DNA of 64,000 nucleotides, taken from contig CM051002.1 of NCBI GenBank assembly GCA_027704905.1, positions 13,699,930-13,763,929 of the forward strand, given 5' to 3'. Shown piece by piece: positions 57,156 to 64,000 of the stretch. Positions within the stretch are counted from its first letter, which is position 1. The number at the start of each line of letters is the position of its first letter. The translations under genes were made by a program, and so were the position numbers. The stretch comes from Muraenolepis orangiensis (lineage: Eukaryota; Chordata; Actinopteri; Gadiformes; Muraenolepididae). The notes below the pieces were generated by a model. It did no database searches. It was not told where the DNA came from and worked only from the letters and a program-made list of their open reading frames with translations.

Positions 57156-57809
57156 AAAGGATGTGGGGTGAGGTATTATTATTGTGAATCAAAGTTCTTT
57201 CCCTTTGTCACAATAATGCCTTAAGAAGTAAGCAAAGAACTTTGATTCAGAAGGCCTTCAATAATACCTCACTGAGGTATCCTTCTTTCTATACATTTAT
57301 CAATAGGCCTACTACACAGTGTGCACTGTTCATTTTTTCTATTTTTCTATTTGTTTTTATTTTCTATTTGCCATATTTAACTGTTGTAAAGTTGTTTAAT
57401 TATAGTGATTCTATTGTATTTATGTTTGACTTGTGTACATAAAACTATTTTTTATTAAGTTCAAATAATGTGGTTGTGTACTTATTTTTTTAAGTTCTGT
57501 TAACTTATTCCCACGGATAGAAAACTGAAAACTTTAAGTCGTAGTAACTGAATATAATCAAGTAGCACCCAATCAAAACTTTTGAGTTCTGAAAACTGAC
57601 AACTTTAAGTCATAGTAACTTAAATTAGTTAAGTAGCACCTAATCAAAAGTTTTGAGTTCTGAGAACTCAAAACATTTGAGTTCTGTGAACTCAAAACTT
57701 TTGAGTACTGAGAACTTGAGTTTTTTGAGTTGATAAACTCAAAAATTTTGAGGCAAGTCATTGCCTCAAAATTTTTGAGTTCTGCTAACTTATTCGGTTT
57801 TACAGTGTA

Positions 57810-58809
57810 NNNNNNNNNNNNNNNNNNNNNNNNNNNNNNNNNNNNNNNNNNNNNNNNNNNNNNNNNNNNNNNNNNNNNNNNNNNNNNNNNNNNNNNNNNN
57901 NNNNNNNNNNNNNNNNNNNNNNNNNNNNNNNNNNNNNNNNNNNNNNNNNNNNNNNNNNNNNNNNNNNNNNNNNNNNNNNNNNNNNNNNNNNNNNNNNNNN
58001 NNNNNNNNNNNNNNNNNNNNNNNNNNNNNNNNNNNNNNNNNNNNNNNNNNNNNNNNNNNNNNNNNNNNNNNNNNNNNNNNNNNNNNNNNNNNNNNNNNNN
58101 NNNNNNNNNNNNNNNNNNNNNNNNNNNNNNNNNNNNNNNNNNNNNNNNNNNNNNNNNNNNNNNNNNNNNNNNNNNNNNNNNNNNNNNNNNNNNNNNNNNN
58201 NNNNNNNNNNNNNNNNNNNNNNNNNNNNNNNNNNNNNNNNNNNNNNNNNNNNNNNNNNNNNNNNNNNNNNNNNNNNNNNNNNNNNNNNNNNNNNNNNNNN
58301 NNNNNNNNNNNNNNNNNNNNNNNNNNNNNNNNNNNNNNNNNNNNNNNNNNNNNNNNNNNNNNNNNNNNNNNNNNNNNNNNNNNNNNNNNNNNNNNNNNNN
58401 NNNNNNNNNNNNNNNNNNNNNNNNNNNNNNNNNNNNNNNNNNNNNNNNNNNNNNNNNNNNNNNNNNNNNNNNNNNNNNNNNNNNNNNNNNNNNNNNNNNN
58501 NNNNNNNNNNNNNNNNNNNNNNNNNNNNNNNNNNNNNNNNNNNNNNNNNNNNNNNNNNNNNNNNNNNNNNNNNNNNNNNNNNNNNNNNNNNNNNNNNNNN
58601 NNNNNNNNNNNNNNNNNNNNNNNNNNNNNNNNNNNNNNNNNNNNNNNNNNNNNNNNNNNNNNNNNNNNNNNNNNNNNNNNNNNNNNNNNNNNNNNNNNNN
58701 NNNNNNNNNNNNNNNNNNNNNNNNNNNNNNNNNNNNNNNNNNNNNNNNNNNNNNNNNNNNNNNNNNNNNNNNNNNNNNNNNNNNNNNNNNNNNNNNNNNN
58801 NNNNNNNNN
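57810..58809. other. Assembly gap, 1,000 N
   Basis: Exactly 1,000 N. Contig C ends just beyond the transposon terminus (TGTA), and contig D begins one base inside a gypsy LTR. Confidence 0.95.
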
Positions 58810-59135
58810 GTTGTGCCTCCCCCCACGCTCTAATCGATCCCAGGTGTTGCCCATCATAATCAGGCCTACTGAGACTAATTAACACCTGGGATCTACCCTT
58901 CTTTAGGCTGCCGAGGACCGACGTCGGGCGCTTGGTTATTGTGAACCACTGTCACGAGAGACTGCGTGTTCCAGCTCCTACCTCGCCAAGTATCCTGTCC
59001 TACCCTGCCTAGTTTATGTTTTTGATGTTGGAGATTACAGTAAAGAAATTTTTTTCCTTTGCTTTGAGTGTCCGTGTCTCGCTACTTCTGGGTTCTTTGG
59101 CACATTTGGTTCCTCGGTCTCGTTGGGGTCTAACA
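58810..59135 (+). repeat. Gypsy 5' LTR
   Basis: 326 bp visible, matching the 3' LTR except for two bases and the missing initial T. It contains AGTAAAGAAAT in the region expected for the polyadenylation signal. Confidence 0.9.
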
Positions 59136-59153
59136 GAATAACCAAGCCTAAAG

Positions 59154-60292
59154 ATGAGCCAAGCCGGGAACCCAGAAGCGGGGCACGGGACACCTTCCGA
59201 GTTACGCAAGATTGTAACAGAACAAGCCATCGAGCTTACCCAACTGCAGGCCGAACTGGGAAAGGCTTTTCCCTCGGTCCAGTCCCAGATTGCGGTGCTG
59301 GAGAACACGTCGCAGACTACCGTCAGTACGGTCACCAGTCTCACCGCCAAGGTGGATGCTATGACCGGAGCCCTAGCGTCCATCCAGCGATCTCTGGACG
59401 CGTTAGCCGTCAGCACCTATCCAGCTCCAGGTTCCGGTCCGGGAACCAGTCCGTCCTACGTCCCAGCTGGCCCCGATGTCCCCGCAGGGTCAGTCGGTTG
59501 CGCCGAGCCCAGCTTGGTTAGCCCCAGATCGTTCGGGGGCGATTTGAACCAGTGCCGGGGGTTCATAGCTCAGTGTGAGTTGCTGTTCACACATCAGCCG
59601 TCCAAGTATTCCTCGGGTGGGGCCAGGATTGCTTTTGTGATGTCCCTCCTTGCCGACAGAGCTCTCAGCTGGGCGATAGCCGCGGTGAACAGCGACGGGG
59701 GTTATGCCACCGATTACCCCTGTTCAAGCAAGAGTATTGCGCGGTCTTCGACCATCCATTAGACGGGCTGGATTCTGCAAGCCGGCTGCTAGTTTGCCGT
59801 CAGGGGTCTCGCTCGGTGGCCGATTTCACGGTGGAGTTCCGGATCCTTGCAATAGAGAGTGGTTGGGACGATAGAGCACTCCTCTGTCTCTATCGCAAGG
59901 GCTTGAGCGACGCCGTCAAGGACCTCATCGTTCGAGACAGCCCGGAGACGCTGAGAGAGTTAATCACACTGGCACTCCAAATGGACTCACGGCTGCGTGA
60001 ACGCCGTTTGGACCGAGCCCAGCGTTCGTTCCTTTGCCCGGCTCCCGGTCGCTCTGCCTCGGCGACAGCCACACAGTCCGCGGCGGGCTTGGCCACGCCC
60101 CCTTTTCAGCACGCGCTGTCTGTTGACAGGTCGACGTCCGGGCCCGGAGAGCCCATGGAGATTGGCCGATCCCACCTTTCGGCAGGACAAAAGGAGTACA
60201 GGATGTCCCACCAACAGTGCCTCTACTGTGGGAAGGAGGGACATTATGTCAGATCCTGCCCAACCCGCCCAAACGACCAAGCTCGCCAGTAA
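59154..60292 (+). pseudogene. Gypsy gag, frameshifted
   Basis: The first frame, 59,154-59,762, begins MSQAGNPEAGHGTPSELRKI with a coiled-coil-like N-terminal part and the start of the capsid (FGGDLNQCRGFIAQCELLF). Near 59,700-59,725 the capsid reading moves to another frame (EYCAVFDHPLDGLDSA), which runs to 60,292 and contains SVADFTVEFRILAIESGW and the zinc knuckle CLYCGKEGHYVRSC. One indel therefore disrupts an otherwise complete gag; a sequencing error is possible. Gag overlaps pol by 76 bp. Confidence 0.85.
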
Positions 60293-63200
60293 GGGGCATA
60301 CGGGTGAGCAAGACATCCCTTTCCCCGCCCCTTAGTACGTTAAATCGTCTTTTTCCGGCCACCTTAGCCTGGGGTACGGAGACCTTGTCGGTTGGCGCCC
60401 TCATTGACTCGGGTGCCGACGAGTGTCTACTGGATGTAACTCTAGCCCGACAGGCGGGTGTCCCTTTGGTGGCTTTAGATCGCACCCTCTCTCCTCGGGC
60501 CATAGATGGGCATTCTTTGGGTACTATTACGCACGCTACTGACCTTCTCACACTCACTCTTTCGGGAAATCACTCTGAGTCCATTCGTTTTTTTGTTTTG
60601 CACGCCCCCACGGCGCCTCTAGTGTTGGGTAGACCCTGGCTGGAGAGGCACGACCCTCACATCTCCTGGGCATCTGGGCGGGTTTTGGGCTGGAGTACAG
60701 CTTGTCACGCTACCTGTTTGCGTTCCGCCTTGTCTCCGTCCAGCGGTTCCAGGCCTGTGTCCTCTCCACCAGATATCACTGGGGTGCCTCACATTTATCA
60801 CGACCTCTCTCTGGCGTTTAGTAAGGACAGAGCCCTCTCACTCCCCCCTCACCGGCCTTATGATTGTCCCATCGACCTCCTTCCTGGGGCCGCCCTTCCT
60901 AAGAGGCGGCTCTACAACATCTCCCAGCCGGAGAGGGAGGCGATGCGCAACTATATCGCTGAGTCCCTAGCCTCAGGCCTTATAAGGCCGTCGTCTTCGC
61001 CCCTCGCAGCGGGCTTCTTCTTCGTGGCTAAGAAGGACGGTGGCCTGAGGCCCTGTATAGACTATCGGGCACTGAACGACATCACGGTGAAGAATAGGTA
61101 CCCCCTGCCACTTCTTAGTTCCACTTTCGAGCCACTCACGCACGCCCGGGTGTTCACCAAGTTGGACCTTCGTAACGCATACCACTTGGTCAGGATCAGG
61201 GAGGGTGACGAGTGGAAGACGGCCTTCAACACCCATCTCGGCCACTATGAGTACCGCGTCATGCCGTTCGGTCTGTCCAATGCCCCCGGAGTTTTCCAAG
61301 GCCTGGTGAATGACGTGCTGAGGGACATGCTAGACATCTTTGTGGTGGTGTACCTGGACGACATCCTGATCTTCTCTAGGTCCATGGAGGAACACCACCA
61401 GCACGTCCGCCTGGTGCTACAACGGCTGTTGGAGAACAGGCTCTATGTGAAGGCTGAGAAGTGCGTCTTCCACACCAACTCGGTGACGTATCTCGGCAAC
61501 GTGGTGGAGGATGGACAGATGCGTGCAGACCCCGCCAAGATCAAGGCGGTGGAGGAATGGCCACGCCCTACAGACCGCACGCAGCTCAGGCGCTTCCTGG
61601 GTTTTGCAGGCTTTGTGCGGCGGTTCATCAAGGGGTTCAGCCAGGTGGCTGCCCCCCTCAACGCCCTCACCTCCTCCTCTCGACCATTCGTGTGGACACC
61701 TGAGGCGGAATCGGCTTTCCGCCGACTCAAGAGCTTATTCACCACAGCCCCGGTTCTCGTCCACCCCGACCCGGCGAGGCAGTACGTCGTCGAAGTAGAT
61801 GCGTCTGACACAGGCATCGGAGCCGTTCTCTCACAGCGGTCAGAGGAGGACCACAGGGTCCACCCATGTGCCTATTACTCTCGGCGTTTCGAACCCGCTG
61901 AGAGGAACTATGATGTGGGCAACAAGGAACTGTTGGCGGTTCACGCCGCCCTGGAGGAGTGGAGACACTGGTTGGAGGGAGCTGAGCTACCGTTCATTGT
62001 GTGGTCGGATCACAAGAACCTGGCCTACATGAGGACGGCGAAGAGGCTCAACTCCAGGCAGGCCCGCTGGGCCCTTTTCTTCAGCCGGTTCAATTTCACC
62101 CTCACCTACCGTCCGGGCTCCAAGAACGTCAGAGCTGACGCCCTCTCCCGTCAGTCCCCGGGGGAGGGTCCTGCCGTCAAGGAGAACCCCGACACCATCC
62201 TTTCCTCAGCCCGGGTGGTGGGTGTAGTCACCTGGGCCATCGAGCCGCTGGTGAGACAGGCCCAGCGGGCCGAGCCAGACCCAGGTAACGGTCCCTGTAA
62301 CCGGTTGTTTGTGCCTCTTGCTGTCCGCCCGCAGGTGTTGGAGTGGGGCCACTCCAGCCACTTTGCTTGTCACCCCGGGGAGCGGCGGACGGCGGAGTTC
62401 ATCAGCCGGAGGTTCTGGTGGACCACTCTCAGGAGGGATGTCAGGGGGTTTGTAGCCGCCTGCACCACCTGCGCCCGGAGCAAGGCTTCGCATCGCCCTC
62501 CAGCAGGTCTCCTGCACCCCCTCCCCGTTCCCAGTCGCCCATGGTCCCACATTGCCATGGACTTTATTACGGGGCTTCCTGTTTCCCAAGGCTGTGACAC
62601 CATCCTGACCGTGGTCGATCGCTTCTCCAAGGCGGTTCATTTTGTTTCCCTCCCAGGGCTTCCCTCGGCGGCCGAAACAGCGGACCTCCTGACCCTCCAT
62701 GTGGTCCGCCTACATGGAATCCCCTCTGACATTGTGTCCGACCGCGGTCCCCAGTTCATCTCCAAGGTGTGGCAGGCCTTCTGCAAGGGAATTGGGGCCA
62801 CGGCCAGCCTATCCTCTGGGTACCACCCCCAGTCCAATGGGCAGGCGGAGCGCGCCAACCAGGCCGTCGAGGCGGCTCTCCGTTGCGTCACCTCGAGTAA
62901 CCCCACCTCCTGGGCCAAGTACCTGCCCTGGGTGGAGTACTCCCTCAACGCTATGGAGAGCTCCGCTACTGGTATGTCCCCGTTCCAATGTTCCCTGGGC
63001 TACCAGCCCCCGCTGTTTCCCCAACAGGAGCTGGAGGTGGCGGTCCCGACCACCAGGGCCCACCTCCGCCGGTGTCGACGCATTTGGAGGGCCGCCCGGG
63101 CCGCACTACTCCGGGCCACGGAGCGGGCCCGGCTTGCCGCGAACCGGCGGAGGGTGCCTGCCCCTGTCTACCAGCCTGGTCAGAGGGTTTGGCTGTTGGC

Positions 63201-63669
63201 CCGGGACCTGCCCCTCCAGACCTCCCAGACATCGACTCGTAAGTTGAATCCCCGTTATGTTGGTCCCTACACCGTGGATCGAATCATTAACCCCTCTGCG
63301 GTGCGTTTGGTTCTCCCTCCGTCTCTCCGGGTTCACCCCGTGTTTCATGTTTCTCAGCTGAAACCCGTGGCCTCCAGTCCCTTGTCTCCCCCTGTTACAG
63401 CTCCTCCGCTTCCCCGGGTCCTGGCGGATGGAGATCCGGTATGGTCGGTCCGTAAGCTCCTCGCCGTCCGCCGCCGGGGGCGGGGTTTCCAGTACCTTGT
63501 GGATTGGGAGGGCTTCGGTCCGGAGAACCGGAGCTGGGTGCCCCCTTCCTATCTCGTGGACCCCTCCCTGCTGGACGACTTCTATCGGGAGAACCCGGGG
63601 GCTCTGGGGCGGTCGTCCGGTGCCTCCCCTCAGGGGGGGGATACTGTTGTGCCTCCCCCCACGCTGTAA
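60217..63669 (+). CDS. Gypsy pol, open, with C-terminal chromodomain
   Basis: Pol lies in the -1 frame of gag and is probably entered by frameshifting at 60,268-60,274, so the first ~18 codons of this open frame are likely untranslated. Domains: aspartic protease (LIDSGADE, D64), reverse transcriptase (KLDLRNAYHLVRI, then YLDD at 379-382), RNase H (VEVDASDTGIGAVLS), an integrase zinc-binding region (HPGERRTAEF to CTTCARSK), and the integrase core D782, D842, E878 in D,D-35-E spacing. A chromodomain (about 1075-1125, FQYLVDWEGFGPENRSWVP) follows; in chromoviruses it directs integration to particular chromatin. No internal stop or shift was seen over 1,150 codons. The frame ends 25 bp inside the 3' LTR. 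Confidence 0.93.
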   Translation: MPLLWEGGTLCQILPNPPKRPSSPVRGIRVSKTSLSPPLSTLNRLFPATLAWGTETLSVGALIDSGADECLLDVTLARQAGVPLVALDRTLSPRAIDGHSLGTITHATDLLTLTLSGNHSESIRFFVLHAPTAPLVLGRPWLERHDPHISWASGRVLGWSTACHATCLRSALSPSSGSRPVSSPPDITGVPHIYHDLSLAFSKDRALSLPPHRPYDCPIDLLPGAALPKRRLYNISQPEREAMRNYIAESLASGLIRPSSSPLAAGFFFVAKKDGGLRPCIDYRALNDITVKNRYPLPLLSSTFEPLTHARVFTKLDLRNAYHLVRIREGDEWKTAFNTHLGHYEYRVMPFGLSNAPGVFQGLVNDVLRDMLDIFVVVYLDDILIFSRSMEEHHQHVRLVLQRLLENRLYVKAEKCVFHTNSVTYLGNVVEDGQMRADPAKIKAVEEWPRPTDRTQLRRFLGFAGFVRRFIKGFSQVAAPLNALTSSSRPFVWTPEAESAFRRLKSLFTTAPVLVHPDPARQYVVEVDASDTGIGAVLSQRSEEDHRVHPCAYYSRRFEPAERNYDVGNKELLAVHAALEEWRHWLEGAELPFIVWSDHKNLAYMRTAKRLNSRQARWALFFSRFNFTLTYRPGSKNVRADALSRQSPGEGPAVKENPDTILSSARVVGVVTWAIEPLVRQAQRAEPDPGNGPCNRLFVPLAVRPQVLEWGHSSHFACHPGERRTAEFISRRFWWTTLRRDVRGFVAACTTCARSKASHRPPAGLLHPLPVPSRPWSHIAMDFITGLPVSQGCDTILTVVDRFSKAVHFVSLPGLPSAAETADLLTLHVVRLHGIPSDIVSDRGPQFISKVWQAFCKGIGATASLSSGYHPQSNGQAERANQAVEAALRCVTSSNPTSWAKYLPWVEYSLNAMESSATGMSPFQCSLGYQPPLFPQQELEVAVPTTRAHLRRCRRIWRAARAALLRATERARLAANRRRVPAPVYQPGQRVWLLARDLPLQTSQTSTRKLNPRYVGPYTVDRIINPSAVRLVLPPSLRVHPVFHVSQLKPVASSPLSPPVTAPPLPRVLADGDPVWSVRKLLAVRRRGRGFQYLVDWEGFGPENRSWVPPSYLVDPSLLDDFYRENPGALGRSSGASPQGGDTVVPPPTL
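60268..60274 (+). promoter_or_regulatory. Candidate -1 ribosomal frameshift site
   Basis: The heptamer C CCA AAC fits X XXY YYZ and is phased correctly in the gag frame (CGC CCA AAC), 18 bp before the gag stop. Slipping back one base enters pol. Sushi-type elements and the derived PEG10 gene use the same mechanism with a related heptamer. A downstream pseudoknot was not examined. Confidence 0.7.
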
Positions 63670-63971
63670 TCGATCCCAGGTGTTGCCCATCATAATCAGG
63701 CCTACTGAGACTAATTAACACCTGGGATCTACCCTTCTTTAGGCTGCCGAGGACCGACGTCGGGCGCTTGGTTATTGTGAACCACTGTCACGAGAGACTG
63801 CGTGTTCCAGCTCCTACCTCGCCAAGTATCCTGTCCTACCCTGCCTAGTTTATGTTTTTGATGTTGGAGATTACAGTAAAGACATTTTTTTCCTTTGCTT
63901 TGAGTGTCCGTGTCTCGCTACTTCTGGGTTCTTTGGCACATTTGGTTCCTCGGTCTCGTTGGGGTCTAACA
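63645..63971 (+). repeat. Gypsy 3' LTR
   Basis: 327 bp, TGTTGTGCC to TCTAACA. The right flank is ACTACGGGTC; bases 63,972-64,000 show nothing recognisable. Confidence 0.92.
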
Positions 63972-64000
63972 ACTACGGGTCTATGAGGAAGCAGAGAAAA

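Larger units (their letters stand above)
53568..57808 (+). mobile_element. TA-flanked DNA transposon carrying a zinc-finger/SAMD3-like gene, right copy
   Basis: About 4.24 kb. The left end is CACTGTAAACCCGAATG and the right end is the inverse of CACTGTAAAACCGAATAAG. TA lies outside both ends. Both subterminal regions are rich in ACTCAAAA/TTTTGAGT motifs. It sits inside an RT codon of a LINE. The superfamily is unassigned; I see no DDE transposase inside, so it looks non-autonomous although it carries a host-like gene remnant. Confidence 0.75.
30024..57809. repeat. Right arm of giant inverted repeat (contig C)
   Basis: Reverse complement of 9,297-29,023 with scattered substitutions and small indels. 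Large differences are the copia insertion with its target duplication (4,686 bp), the EnSpm segment (about 4.17 kb), absence of the MITE, and loss of about 115 bp of the ISL2EU fragment. Allowing for these and for the gap, the arm lengths agree. Confidence 0.93.
58810..63971 (+). mobile_element. Chromodomain Ty3/gypsy retrotransposon, nearly complete
   Basis: LTRs at 58,810-59,135 (first T lost at the contig edge) and 63,645-63,971 (327 bp), starting TGTTGTGCCTCC and ending GGGGTCTAACA. I count two differences between them (58,835 C versus G at 63,666, and the A/C in AAAGAAA versus AAAGACA), about 0.6%, so the insertion is recent. A polypurine tract (CAGGGGGGGGA) precedes the 3' LTR. Domain order and C-terminal chromodomain place it with fish chromoviruses of the sushi type. 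Gag is frameshifted; pol is open. The target duplication cannot be checked because the left flank is in the gap. Confidence 0.92.

Overview
The window is vertebrate nuclear DNA, almost certainly from a teleost fish. Two host genes with ordinary spliced structure sit at the left end: card19 (plus strand, last five exons) and ninj1 (minus strand, three exons), tail to tail, a neighbour pair also found in mammals. Nearly everything right of base 8,200 is transposable elements. Families include CR1/L2-type LINEs, copia, chromodomain Ty3/gypsy, hAT, PIF/Harbinger, ISL2EU-like and EnSpm/CACTA.

The overall architecture is a giant inverted repeat. Bases 9,297-29,023 reappear as the reverse complement in 30,024-57,809, around a 1,000-N gap (29,024-30,023). 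Two further gaps of exactly 1,000 N lie at 12,736-13,735 and 57,810-58,809, so the window is four contigs: A 1-12,735, B 13,736-29,023, C 30,024-57,809, D 58,810-64,000. Contig C is the reverse complement of A plus B and bridges the A/B gap. The arms differ by small variants and clean transposon presence/absence. The right arm alone has an intact copia, and an EnSpm segment that ends in a 38-bp palindrome. The left arm alone has an hAT MITE. This looks more like two haplotypes of one locus placed head to head in the assembly than a true palindrome, but sequence alone cannot settle it.

Within each arm, pieces of what looks like one LINE copy (endonuclease, RT start, RT end, 3' tail) lie in order on one strand. 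They are separated by an ISL2EU-like fragment, a solo LTR, a deleted Harbinger element (holding the copia in the right arm), a ZMYM1-like hAT, the EnSpm segment and a TA-flanked transposon carrying a broken zinc-finger/SAMD3-like gene. The part nearer the centre holds a hAT/gypsy chimera, another solo LTR, a 539-bp fold-back element and a copia-like gag relic cut by the central gap.

The most notable element is the copia at 39,452-44,132. It has identical 252-bp LTRs, a perfect 5-bp target duplication and an uninterrupted 1,352-codon gag-pol frame. That frame starts inside the 5' LTR and reads through a primer-binding site complementary to the internal part of initiator tRNA-Met. Contig D is an almost complete chromodomain gypsy element with an intact pol, a candidate -1 frameshift heptamer and a broken gag.
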